From a virus: DNA of 64,000 nt. The position numbers and the translations under genes were made by a program. The DNA is taken from the IMG/VR virus record IMGVR_UViG_3300017917_003732, positions 1 to 64,000 of that record; one strand, written 5' to 3'. The stretch's first letter is position 1. Each line of letters begins with the position of its first letter. Positions 39,582 through 49,673 of this stretch are shown here, piece by piece. The notes beneath the pieces were generated by a model. The model did no database searches and had not been told where the DNA came from. It saw only the letters and a program-made list of their open reading frames with translations.

Positions 39582-42500
39582 TTAGGCTCCCTTCTTAGCC
39601 GCTGTGATAAGGTCATATCCGTACCTGCCCCTAGTCTTAGACCGAACATTACTGAATCGCACAAGCTCAACCTTTCCGAGCGGAGTGGCCGTAACCGGAG
39701 CCACATGAGGTTTTTGACCCATCTGCGCACTAGCGAGAGTATTACCTAGCTTACCTACACACGGACTCCCCGTCTTCCAAAAGGGCCGACCCATTCTCGG
39801 ATAGTACTCACACACGTCGGTAGTACCGCTTTGAAATTCGACATTTTCGATACTCACCCCGTCAGCATCAACAACTTCAACCGTAGGGTAAGGGTCTCCA
39901 AACGTGTAGAGCACGATATCTTCCCTCTGAAGGGCAAATACCCGAGAGTTTGTAAGATAATCGTTCCAGTCATCCGGAGTACTGTACACCTCACTCGCAT
40001 CGGTGGACGTCACGATAATCGTATCCGAGCTCCCCATTACATGAAACAAATACCTCTTGTCCAAACGCAATACACGTATGTCCTCTAGGTACCCCCAGCC
40101 TATAACAGGGGTGAATGTAAGGGGGTGAATTGCTCCATTAAGAGGCACGTAGTCCACATCGCTATAATCGGTACCCCCGAATGAAACCAATCCTGCCCCG
40201 GGCCAAATAAGAGTATAAGCTGACTTTGCAACCTCAGCGACAACCCTATCAGATCCCTCTGCCGCAGGCATTTCAAGAACATCCCCCTCATTCGCCAGTC
40301 CAACATACGGACCACTGCTCCCACTGGCAAGATAAGAGCCTCCCAGATAACCAAGGTTTCCACTAAATTCAGGAAGTAGGTAAGCCGTAGTTCCTATCAA
40401 GTGTTCAGCTGCTACGGTATTTTGAGCCCCACGGTAAATAGAAAGAGTAGTGGCTCCACCGCTGACCCCATGTACCAATACAATTTCATCATCTATCTTT
40501 AGGTAGTACTTTCTTGCCTCTGCATCAGGCAAGTAAGTAGCACTGGAAACTGACATCGTACTATCAGTAGCTAACATAGGGGCCGTGATCTCTACGGATG
40601 TCTCATAAAGATCTAACGTCGGACCGTTACCAAGAACCGTATAGGGGTAGCGAACAGGCGGCTCATAAGTCAATGTAGTGTCACAATAGTCTGAGTAGAT
40701 ATTGGCGTAAACACCAACCAATGCACGAATACCGGGCTGAAGTACCGCACCCGAAACTGACCTTGAGAGCACCACATTTGTGTAAGAAGAGATATCGAAA
40801 CTCGGACCAAAGGACAGAGAATTGTAACGACTCCTATCTGTATCCTCATTCCACCAGCCAATCGAAAAGGCAACTTGCCACTTATTGAGCTTAGAACTCC
40901 AAACTACCGAACAAGCTTGAAACTTGTAGGTGGGAGTATACATGGTATTGGGAGAGCTGTATCCTGGCCCAGGGACATCATTAGTTCCATTTCCGATATG
41001 CTCGTTCGCGTAACAAAGATGGCCGCAAGACTGAAGTCCCAAGTCTTTTGAAAGAAGCCAGTAGTAGGCTGAGGACCCTACATTATTCAACGCACACACG
41101 AAGAAGTCCTGCCCGTTCCAACCAACCGACGCATGTGCATAATCGGAGGAAAGACCCAAGCCAAAGTTGAATTCTGCCGTTGCTTGCCCATCTGAACTGA
41201 TAGCACGAGCCATTAAGTACGCCCCTCGATTATAGAAGAGTACATACTTATCTTGACTCTCGACATAGATCGAAGCCCAGAGATCACTAACCTCCGTTCC
41301 AACTCCCGAAGGGATTCCGTAGACCGACTTCACGATCATACCAGTACCAACAGTTCCAGAAGTCGGACCATCTGACATCCTGGCATCTTTTGCCAAAGGA
41401 GTGACCCCATCCCCAGACAGAATCATGCCATAGACGAGATCCCCTATGTTCACCCCTGGCCGAAGCGGGCTCACCCCTAGCTGCACCTGCCCGTTAGAGG
41501 AGTCATAGGCCACGACGGGGTAAACCCCAGCCAAGTTAGAGCTTGTGGCACTGTTGTACTGGAGCGACAACGCCTCTGCGGATTCCTTAGTTACATCAGC
41601 TGACGCGCTCGTCTTGGTGACCAGAATAAGGTCTCCAGGCTTGACCACGTATGTTTCTCTGGTGAGGGTAAGACATAACTTACCGTCATTGTTGATCCAT
41701 CCAATAGCCTGGCTGTCACTGGCAGCCTCAGAACTCTCTGCACTATAGGTTCCGTGTGCAGCAACAACTTGGAAGTTTGACCTCAGTCCTTCTTTCGGGA
41801 AGGTGAAGAACTTTAGGTCATAATCAGTCGAAATGCCACTGTCTTGGAACTTATAGATATAGGTGACAGTGAATCCAGAACCATTCCAAGTGATCTTTGG
41901 ATCCTTGATTGAGCCATTCCTTGCAGTCTCACCAGGCCACTTATCAATGATATAGCTTGTTGCATTGAAGGCAGAATTACTCCTACCAGAATCAAAGGAC
42001 AAGGTGCCTCCCTGCCCCCGACGAAACAGAGTCACTCCAAGAATAGGCCTACCCAACTCGCTATTCATCTGATTTTCATCAGTAAAGGCCTGGACTGTCT
42101 TATTGAGCCCCGCTAACCAAACTACAGCCAAAACACCCTCGGCATAACAAGCGTCTACCTCAACCATGTCCACGATCTCTAGAGATCGTGTATCCGCATT
42201 ACAGGCGTTTTTGTAGAAAGGTACGTTCTTGTTTGGCCCCGGTGGGTTACCACCCCCGTTTCCGATATAAGCGAATGCCTTGATCTTCGGGACCTCAAAC
42301 ATTTGATAAACCGTGGAATCCCTAACAACAGCCCCTCCAGCCACGGCCTCGTCAAGAATCAAGTCCTCTTCATCAGTTCCCAAGTCGAACAAAAGAAGGC
42401 CCCTCGGGACAATAAGTAGACCTAAGAAGGTTTTTCCGGTCCAAATGGCCCGAGCTCCATAAGTTGGCTTACGTTTTGCGTTAGTAGCGTAAGCTGAAGC

Positions 42501-45500
42501 CAACATATCCTGAGGTAAAGTTCCAATCAAGTAGTCTCTCTGCCACTCGGGAATTCCAACGTTGTACGTTGCCGTGGCATTAACAGTCGTCTGACTCGGA
42601 TACAGGCGAGAGATGTTTGGGAAAGTGAAGACTCTTTTACGAAGGGTATACTTACCCGAGATATCGGTGAAAACAGCGTCAAGGCACATGTTGTAGCCCC
42701 CCGCCATCCTTGGGTCACGTCCGATAAACTTCTGAGCGGATAGGGCTCCGTTCTCTTCCCACTGATGACCGTAAGACCATACTCCAATGTGTAGGAATAC
42801 GTTTCGATAGCCATCCGTGGCGAAGTACGGATTTGGGCAACCATTAGTCCCATGGCGAGTGTAGACAACATTGTGCCAGAGGACCTGTTGAAGAGTTGAC
42901 TCAGTGCTTTGAATCGAAAGATTTCGAATCCCTGAATTATATGGACCAAAACTCTGACGGAACGCACGAACCTTGACGTTCTGCCCTTCCACTCGCTCTC
43001 GGTCCAAAAATCCATACAGATTGTCACCCCATGAGAGCGCAACCGAATAGACTTCGCTTGTGCCTCCTTTATGCCCATATCGGGAAGCCCCAACAACAAC
43101 ACCGCGATAACCGAGATCGGCTTCCAGTCTTGCCCCTTCTACCAGGTCGTTCCAGGTAATGCCATACTGACCATACTTCGTATCTGCAAATGCACCCTTT
43201 GGAGGGATCGCATCCCAAAGATTGGAGAAGGTCAGACTCGAGTCACCAACGATATCACTGGGGGGAGCGTTAGTTACTCGCCAAACAGTGCCTCCGTAGG
43301 TAGACCCAGAGGAAATGTAGATGTCTGTCCCAGCTACATGGGTCCCACTGGAAAACTCCGCCGCTCGTGCCCAATTTAGTTCACTTGCCACCCATATTCC
43401 AGACAACCATCCCCACCCTGTAACGAGAATTCTATCACCAGATTTGATGACAACACCGTCAATGGTGATTCCCAAACCAACACGCCCGTTAGGGATCTCA
43501 ACCCCAGGGTTCGTGGAAACACATCGGGCTGTGACTCTATGAAAAATGGTGTTTCCGAAAAGACCTCGATCCAGGACCTCTTGCTTAGGGCGATCACCAA
43601 CCGATAGGTCATACTCATCCGCAAACGTGGAGTAGGATGAACTGACAATTATCTTTCCCTCGGGGCTCACGCGGAACCCAGGAGACTTCATGCAGGCCTT
43701 CTCACTAGGAGGTTCGAATGAATATACAGGAGGATTCTTAACAAGAACCCAATTGACATCTTGACCGGTGTAACCCCCGTTCACTGCTTGATCCAAGGTA
43801 ACTACGTGTTCCGAATTGACGGCACTAACCGTTCGGAATTCCCCGAAGTCGGGGAAGTAGATCGTGTCATTTGGGACAACTGTGTTTCGATAGCTACGCC
43901 CATTTGGATCTTGATTCCACGAAACATTTGAGAATAGGAAAGTGCCATCCATTAGGTATTGAGTTCCGCCAGAGTAACTCAAGTACCCCGTATCCGACTT
44001 GATAACGTCCACCGTGGGGCTAACTATTACCCAATCAGATCCGTTCCACGTAACGTCGGGAATGAACGAGGGAACATAGGTAGTGATAGGCAATGAGTAG
44101 TTTCGGAGTGAGACATCATCCCAATTATGACTCAGACTCCAAGCCGAATTTGGATAAACATCAAGAGGATCTCTACCCCCAAGAGACCGACGAATCAACT
44201 CAACATCATTTGACCTGCGAAGCTCGGTCACCGATGTCTCCTTTGACTCATATGCACTTGTAACTGAAGGGGCTTGAACTGCCCAAGACCGGCGTTCCGC
44301 CGAACCTGTCTGACGCAGTGCAAAGTAAGAAGCGATAACGAAATTCGTCGAGAGGTGAACTCTCACAGGATAAGGACTTTGAGCCGGGATACCGCTCCCA
44401 TCATCCAAATAGTTACTGTCACGTCCGTTATCGAAGTTTAGAATATGAGGACGGCTGGCCGACGCCCTAGTATCGAAATTCTGATAGACCGCAATCACCC
44501 TGTCATTAGGTCCAGCAGAAAGCCTAACGAAGTCTGGCTCCCGTTCTTGTAGGTAATACGTGGTTGCAGTCAAGCTTTCATCAGGACCTGAAACGAGGGT
44601 ACTAGAACATATAGTAGAACCTTCAATTGCAGTACAGAAGATTCGACTCATTGGGATGATAGCATACCTAAGATTAGACTGACTGGTTATGACCTCCGCG
44701 TCAGAACCTTCGACACCTTCCCATTGAATGTTCAAAGTTGACGTACTCTTTGCACGAACGATCCCTGTTCTTCCATTCGTCCAAACGAAGGTACTGTTAG
44801 TCTGCCTCAACAAAAGAAAGCGGTCGCCAACCTCGACACCCACAGTGTCCCAAGAAGGGTAAGCCACATCAGAGAAGTTTCCACTGCCATCGAATGCACC
44901 AGTAGTACCCGTAAGGACTGCATGACCCCTTCGGGTAGTTGCCGTTACAAACTTATCCTTATTGACCCAAACACAATCAGTGGAACTATATATTGCCGCC
45001 GCCTTAGTGTCGCCAGACTGTACCACTACGGTTCCACCACCCAGTGAATATATGGATGTATCGAAGATACTAGTAGAAGAGGAAGCCAGATTCTCTTTGC
45101 AGAAGCAAGTTGTACAGACTACTGGATCTGACGGCCACTCACTCGGTGCAACCGAGATACTTGGGTGCATAGAATAAGCATAGTAACCCGATGCATACGC
45201 TACAGGGGGGTAGAGCAGAGAGTAACGCTTATGCTGTTCCGTTCTCGGAGAATCGGAGTAGCGCAGAGCCGCATAATAACTTCGAGGCCCTAGGATAGTG
45301 GAATCAGTATATTCCTCAGTCCAACAGAATACATAAGTATCAGTGAACGGGTCATGATCCACCCTTGGGTAATGCCCTGGGGTGTAGTACCCTTCAGCAT
45401 TGACATTACTCACAGACTCAAGAGTAAAGAACTTTTCAGAAGAGTCCTTCACATTGATCCCAAGGCCCGGAAGCACCTTAGTTCCGTCTGTTCGCATCTC

Positions 45501-47444
45501 GTTGAACCAGATCGAATTCGTTGTAGACTCTGCAACGAAAATTCCCCAAACTCGACGCGACTTGTTCCAAACAACATCATATCCTTCGATCTTGAAGCTC
45601 TCTGGGAGCTCGAATATCGTAGGCAATGGGTAAGAACTCATGAGGTTAGTGATGGTAGGGGATGTCACCGAGGCATCATAAGTCCCCCAAACTGTGTTAG
45701 GTCCGATCCTGATTTGACTCTCATTCTGATACAGAATCGTCCCCGAGCCCTCTCCCTCTAGTGTTACGCCAGGGGGAATAAGAAGGTTTCGAGCATAACT
45801 ATCACCAGGAAGGCGATAAACAGAGCGACGGAGATGGACCGTAGAGTATTGACCAGAAAAGGCGGCTTCATTAAGGGCGGCTTGAATGGCATTAGGTGCC
45901 CTCCGCAACCCAGAAGGCTCACCGTAGTATGAATCCCATGCAGGATTGAAGTCCCCACCAGGATGGGTATGCGTTCCAACAACCAAACGAGTCTTATCCT
46001 CAATTCGAGTTTCCTCCGGAGGAGTAGAATCATTCGCTGTCTGGATCATCCGGATCTTGCCGTCACCTCGAATCCGAAATCCTCTGAAAGCATCCCGACC
46101 AATGTCAAATTGGTCATCACTAAAGACGCCGAAATCAGTCTTCCAAGTGGTATCTTCCCAGAGGCTACCCTCACGACCAGACTCATTGGCACTAAGGGCC
46201 CTTACTGCGAAGTCGTTACCTTCGCCCGTTGCCCCAATTCGGATAAAGTCTTTCCTCCACTTCCCGTATAGGGTATGGCCCTGTTCAAGGTAAACCCTAG
46301 CTGGGTTCTTATAGGTCGCTACAGTGCTCCGGCTAGTATATATATGGGTTGAGGCTCCCTCAGTCATGAGAGAATCCACAGCCCAGTAGACGGCCCAAAG
46401 CTGAAGGCGACCCGTCGTCGCATTGGTCCCACCGTTACCGCCAGCAGGCTTTACCTCTGACCCCGCTGCTGGAGGGGTAGAAAACCGAAAAACCCCAGCC
46501 TTGTAGTCTATCGTCATTCGCTGGTCCGCGTCCGGAACAGAGGCATCAATTCTAGGATTCTTTGGAAGAGGTGCAGTAAAGTCCGGTCCACTGCCATTCG
46601 GCAACGAGCGATATAGGATGGGACGGTAACCAACAAGATCCAAGGAACTCCCAGGTCCTGCCGGGGGCTGGAAGATTGCATCCGCACGGTCCACAGCCTC
46701 CCCCGCAGAGAAGGATGGAGGGACCAGATTACGGATACGCTTTGCATTCACTTGGTCAAGGGAGGGACTTTGGATTGAGTGGTCCATATCAGGCCACGTC
46801 GCGAGAAACGTCTGCTCCCTCCCGAGTGGCCCTGACCCTGGTACTGCCCAAAGCTGAACCGCCGTAGCGCGAACAACAGCATATGTATATTGAGTGGTGT
46901 CAACTTGCAGTTGATTACTCGGACTAGAGCTTGGGTTCACCACAGACGATAGGGTAACTGTCCAAGTTGGAAGTGAACCACCAGACGAGGATACGTTACT
47001 TACGACACCGACCGCATTTGCGTTATCGTCTGGGGATTCCCCTCGTGATTTGATAATCAGAAGGTCCCCGGCCTGAACCCCAGTGAAGTTTGCTTCTGGA
47101 CTGTCATCCTTCCAAGTAAGAACCCCAGAAGCATATCCTGCTACCCCAGTCGTAAGGAACGTTGGACCATACCAACGGACTGACTCAGAACTAAGGTTGC
47201 TGGGTTGAGTCCTAGAAAGAACATAAGTGGCAGGGTTTTGTGGGGGTCGGACAGCCCAAACGTCACCACCGTAAACAGTGGGGCCGGTATAGAACCTCTC
47301 ATCATTTATCGAGCCCGCGTTGGACTCATCGCCTACGGTCAGCGCTTTGCCACCCGCAAAAAAGTCAGCCTTTCGCAGCTGCTCCAACTCTCGGCGAGTC
47401 AGGTTCGAATAAGTAGCCCCGGTCGCAATGTGGTTAGTAGCCAT
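39582..47444 (-). CDS. giant tail fibre/adhesin, pectate-lyase-like, 2620 aa
   Basis: Largest gene of the window. Residues about 500-580 carry a pectate-lyase-type entry (GLRRAPNAIQAALNEA...LLIPPGVTLEGEGSGTILY), the start of a right-handed beta-helix as in phage tailspikes. Many segments then repeat a pattern V.WN(G/K)...(W/F).V (DVTWNGSDWVIVS, KITWNGSGFTVTY, ASVGWNGQDFFVC, SVVWSSKLNKWQVAF), suggesting beta-propeller blades. A DDEIVLVHGVSGG...YRGAQNT module matches the 1541-aa protein, and GVQAGDLLIIKSRG and GVEVGDRFLLLR belong to the small module found in other tail genes. Presumably a host-binding or enzymatic spike; substrate unknown. GAGGA precedes the ATG. Confidence 0.72.
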   Translation of the reverse strand: MATNHIATGATYSNLTRRELEQLRKADFFAGGKALTVGDESNAGSINDERFYTGPTVYGGDVWAVRPPQNPATYVLSRTQPSNLSSESVRWYGPTFLTTGVAGYASGVLTWKDDSPEANFTGVQAGDLLIIKSRGESPDDNANAVGVVSNVSSSGGSLPTWTVTLSSVVNPSSSPSNQLQVDTTQYTYAVVRATAVQLWAVPGSGPLGREQTFLATWPDMDHSIQSPSLDQVNAKRIRNLVPPSFSAGEAVDRADAIFQPPAGPGSSLDLVGYRPILYRSLPNGSGPDFTAPLPKNPRIDASVPDADQRMTIDYKAGVFRFSTPPAAGSEVKPAGGNGGTNATTGRLQLWAVYWAVDSLMTEGASTHIYTSRSTVATYKNPARVYLEQGHTLYGKWRKDFIRIGATGEGNDFAVRALSANESGREGSLWEDTTWKTDFGVFSDDQFDIGRDAFRGFRIRGDGKIRMIQTANDSTPPEETRIEDKTRLVVGTHTHPGGDFNPAWDSYYGEPSGLRRAPNAIQAALNEAAFSGQYSTVHLRRSVYRLPGDSYARNLLIPPGVTLEGEGSGTILYQNESQIRIGPNTVWGTYDASVTSPTITNLMSSYPLPTIFELPESFKIEGYDVVWNKSRRVWGIFVAESTTNSIWFNEMRTDGTKVLPGLGINVKDSSEKFFTLESVSNVNAEGYYTPGHYPRVDHDPFTDTYVFCWTEEYTDSTILGPRSYYAALRYSDSPRTEQHKRYSLLYPPVAYASGYYAYSMHPSISVAPSEWPSDPVVCTTCFCKENLASSSTSIFDTSIYSLGGGTVVVQSGDTKAAAIYSSTDCVWVNKDKFVTATTRRGHAVLTGTTGAFDGSGNFSDVAYPSWDTVGVEVGDRFLLLRQTNSTFVWTNGRTGIVRAKSTSTLNIQWEGVEGSDAEVITSQSNLRYAIIPMSRIFCTAIEGSTICSSTLVSGPDESLTATTYYLQEREPDFVRLSAGPNDRVIAVYQNFDTRASASRPHILNFDNGRDSNYLDDGSGIPAQSPYPVRVHLSTNFVIASYFALRQTGSAERRSWAVQAPSVTSAYESKETSVTELRRSNDVELIRRSLGGRDPLDVYPNSAWSLSHNWDDVSLRNYSLPITTYVPSFIPDVTWNGSDWVIVSPTVDVIKSDTGYLSYSGGTQYLMDGTFLFSNVSWNQDPNGRSYRNTVVPNDTIYFPDFGEFRTVSAVNSEHVVTLDQAVNGGYTGQDVNWVLVKNPPVYSFEPPSEKACMKSPGFRVSPEGKIIVSSSYSTFADEYDLSVGDRPKQEVLDRGLFGNTIFHRVTARCVSTNPGVEIPNGRVGLGITIDGVVIKSGDRILVTGWGWLSGIWVASELNWARAAEFSSGTHVAGTDIYISSGSTYGGTVWRVTNAPPSDIVGDSSLTFSNLWDAIPPKGAFADTKYGQYGITWNDLVEGARLEADLGYRGVVVGASRYGHKGGTSEVYSVALSWGDNLYGFLDRERVEGQNVKVRAFRQSFGPYNSGIRNLSIQSTESTLQQVLWHNVVYTRHGTNGCPNPYFATDGYRNVFLHIGVWSYGHQWEENGALSAQKFIGRDPRMAGGYNMCLDAVFTDISGKYTLRKRVFTFPNISRLYPSQTTVNATATYNVGIPEWQRDYLIGTLPQDMLASAYATNAKRKPTYGARAIWTGKTFLGLLIVPRGLLLFDLGTDEEDLILDEAVAGGAVVRDSTVYQMFEVPKIKAFAYIGNGGGNPPGPNKNVPFYKNACNADTRSLEIVDMVEVDACYAEGVLAVVWLAGLNKTVQAFTDENQMNSELGRPILGVTLFRRGQGGTLSFDSGRSNSAFNATSYIIDKWPGETARNGSIKDPKITWNGSGFTVTYIYKFQDSGISTDYDLKFFTFPKEGLRSNFQVVAAHGTYSAESSEAASDSQAIGWINNDGKLCLTLTRETYVVKPGDLILVTKTSASADVTKESAEALSLQYNSATSSNLAGVYPVVAYDSSNGQVQLGVSPLRPGVNIGDLVYGMILSGDGVTPLAKDARMSDGPTSGTVGTGMIVKSVYGIPSGVGTEVSDLWASIYVESQDKYVLFYNRGAYLMARAISSDGQATAEFNFGLGLSSDYAHASVGWNGQDFFVCALNNVGSSAYYWLLSKDLGLQSCGHLCYANEHIGNGTNDVPGPGYSSPNTMYTPTYKFQACSVVWSSKLNKWQVAFSIGWWNEDTDRSRYNSLSFGPSFDISSYTNVVLSRSVSGAVLQPGIRALVGVYANIYSDYCDTTLTYEPPVRYPYTVLGNGPTLDLYETSVEITAPMLATDSTMSVSSATYLPDAEARKYYLKIDDEIVLVHGVSGGATTLSIYRGAQNTVAAEHLIGTTAYLLPEFSGNLGYLGGSYLASGSSGPYVGLANEGDVLEMPAAEGSDRVVAEVAKSAYTLIWPGAGLVSFGGTDYSDVDYVPLNGAIHPLTFTPVIGWGYLEDIRVLRLDKRYLFHVMGSSDTIIVTSTDASEVYSTPDDWNDYLTNSRVFALQREDIVLYTFGDPYPTVEVVDADGVSIENVEFQSGTTDVCEYYPRMGRPFWKTGSPCVGKLGNTLASAQMGQKPHVAPVTATPLGKVELVRFSNVRSKTRGRYGYDLITAAKKGA

Positions 47445-47501
47445 GCAGTCTTAGTCCTCGCGATAGGCCGTACCGATAAAAAGTTCACGGAAGAATATGA
47501 A

Positions 47502-49670
47502 TCAGGTTGGCGGCAACCAATCAACCGCTTGCACACTAAGGGTTTCTCCTGTTCCATTTTTGATCAGGGTGACCCTGACGAACAGAATGAACTTACCCTC
47601 TGAATTCGGTTGCGTCATTGCGCTACCCGTGCTGTAAGTAACAGTTGTAACGCCACCAGCCTCTACTACCCCAACCTTGCAACCACGGAAGTTCTGGGTT
47701 TTGTCGTTATCCGGAACGCCATCAGACCTTCCAAGGTCAAGCCAACCAGTTACACCAGGAACCTTAATTTGAACAATCGCACCACCCGCATGGTCAGTAA
47801 GTTCATTAGGGTCAATAGCAATTGTCGCAGTAAAAGCCGCCGCTGTTAATCCTGTAAGCTGGATCTTTCCGGCGTTCCTCGCGATCCCTGTATTGAAAGC
47901 TCGAACATACCGTCGTTTAGTTCCAGAGGGGTCTCCGGCATAAGTAGCAGAATAATCCCTGCTTGCATCCTGCACCGGACGAATAGAGGAGGCATTGAAG
48001 TTCACTGTTGGGTACACCAATCGGCCCGAATACAGCTGTAGATCAGCAGAGCTAACAGCATAAGTTGAGCCAAAGACATCTGCACCTTGAGGAATGATTG
48101 GTGCGGAAGCGAGCGAGGCAGTATAAGAACTGACGTACCGATAGTTTTCCTTGACAAAGGAATCTTTAGTCTCAGTGGTTAGGGTCGCCTCAGCATAAGC
48201 GGGATCAACCAAGTACCGCTCGGTGCTCGTAGCGTCCACGTAGTTCGAAAAAGAACCCCTCCAACGAACAACGACCTGAGCGTAAGGGTAAACAGGCTTT
48301 GGCAGGGGGCTAACGACTGTGAGTGCCGTTTGGGTTGCGTTGCTAAAAAGAGCTACTGCCGAAGTATCTGGAGGATTAACCAGAGTAAAGGGTGAACCTC
48401 CAGAGTTATTAACAACATTGGAGCCATCAAACAATGGGAAAGACTGAGTTGCCCCATTGAATCCAGACATTACAGCTTGAACAATCGGAAGCGCCGATTC
48501 AAAACCAGCTGGAACAGAGGCAGAAGCCACCGTATTCGTCAAAAAGGAGTTACTAAAAACGTTTCCCGCCGTCGAAGATACATTCACTCTAAACGTAGTC
48601 GAAGTGTAGTATTGAATTCCGGAGAGGTAATTCGTAACTGTATCCCCTGCTGGAGCCGTAGTAATCGTCAGTCCAGTAGGACCAGACCCACTCAGAGCAT
48701 CGGCAAAAACGTTAGTCCTGACCACGTTTTCGTATGCCGCCGAGTCAGCAGGTACTGCGGAATAACACTTTGAGGCAATGAGGTTTCCATTGGTCAGGTT
48801 AATAGGCTCAATTGCCGAAAGGGTCGTGGCGTGCGTTTCCTTCCAATGAACAAAGAGGTAGCTCCCCGTGTTTCCAGAGGAAATAGAAACAGGGAAGTTA
48901 TACTTACCAAGTTGATAGGCATAAAAATTCGAACTAAATGCCGTGTATTGCCCTCCAGGATAACTATTCAAGTAGGGCAAACGAGCCGTCAAATTGACGT
49001 AATCCAGGGAGGTGTTGGATGCTACATAATCAGGTTGACCTGTTGCCCTTGTAGCCTCAACAAAGCTAGCACTTGGAATGCCAGCAGGAGCCGAGGCAGC
49101 GCTTCCAAGCCAGAGAGCATAAAGAAGCGTGGTATCCGGGACACCAAAACTACCACTCGTGCTCTTATATACCGCCAAAACACCACGATCTGCTGGGAAA
49201 ACCATACCCCCAACCGTCTGATTTCCAACGCTTCCCGCCGGGGTCAAGTACTTCGTCACAATGGCAGCGGTACCAGACTTGAATCCACCGTGAATCGCCG
49301 TTCCCGAGCCTCCAACAGTCAAAGAATTTGACCAATTAGTGAGCCCAGAATTTGGGATCCCGCCAACATCGTACCCAATTCGATCCGGCTTCACCGGAAG
49401 CAGGTCTGACAGGGCGGTGAGCGCATCCATTACGCTTTCACCATCGTACGGACCCCCAGCAGACGAAAGAAGGGGTTGACCTGTTATGGGGTTAAGCTCT
49501 GGCAGGCCAACCGCCCACGACATGTGAGCGTCAACAGGGTCTTGGATGTGTGTTTCCAAATCTCCAGAACCCCCACCGATGGGAAAAGAAAGCGCCGAAG
49601 ACGGGACCATGCCAGCCGCAAGTCTTCCAGGGCCAGAATTGACTACAGTCGGGGACTTGTTGGACGGCAT
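47502..49670 (-). CDS. tail fibre/structural protein, 722 aa
   Basis: Ser/Thr/Gly/Val-rich throughout, almost certainly beta-structured, without Cys-rich or enzymatic motifs. The N-terminal region (SKSPTVVN, GDLETHIQDPVDAHMSWAVG) looks like an attachment segment; DLETHI..PVDAH resembles the start of other phage fibre proteins. AGGAG seven bases before the ATG; it follows its 881-aa neighbour by three bases. Role inferred from position and composition. Confidence 0.6.
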   Translation of the reverse strand: MPSNKSPTVVNSGPGRLAAGMVPSSALSFPIGGGSGDLETHIQDPVDAHMSWAVGLPELNPITGQPLLSSAGGPYDGESVMDALTALSDLLPVKPDRIGYDVGGIPNSGLTNWSNSLTVGGSGTAIHGGFKSGTAAIVTKYLTPAGSVGNQTVGGMVFPADRGVLAVYKSTSGSFGVPDTTLLYALWLGSAASAPAGIPSASFVEATRATGQPDYVASNTSLDYVNLTARLPYLNSYPGGQYTAFSSNFYAYQLGKYNFPVSISSGNTGSYLFVHWKETHATTLSAIEPINLTNGNLIASKCYSAVPADSAAYENVVRTNVFADALSGSGPTGLTITTAPAGDTVTNYLSGIQYYTSTTFRVNVSSTAGNVFSNSFLTNTVASASVPAGFESALPIVQAVMSGFNGATQSFPLFDGSNVVNNSGGSPFTLVNPPDTSAVALFSNATQTALTVVSPLPKPVYPYAQVVVRWRGSFSNYVDATSTERYLVDPAYAEATLTTETKDSFVKENYRYVSSYTASLASAPIIPQGADVFGSTYAVSSADLQLYSGRLVYPTVNFNASSIRPVQDASRDYSATYAGDPSGTKRRYVRAFNTGIARNAGKIQLTGLTAAAFTATIAIDPNELTDHAGGAIVQIKVPGVTGWLDLGRSDGVPDNDKTQNFRGCKVGVVEAGGVTTVTYSTGSAMTQPNSEGKFILFVRVTLIKNGTGETLSVQAVDWLPPT

Positions 49671-49673
49671 CGA

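Noticed and set aside
39582-47444. Numerous plus-strand open frames opposite the tail genes
   Set aside because: They are antisense shadows of long, clearly coding minus-strand genes and have skewed compositions without ribosome binding sites.
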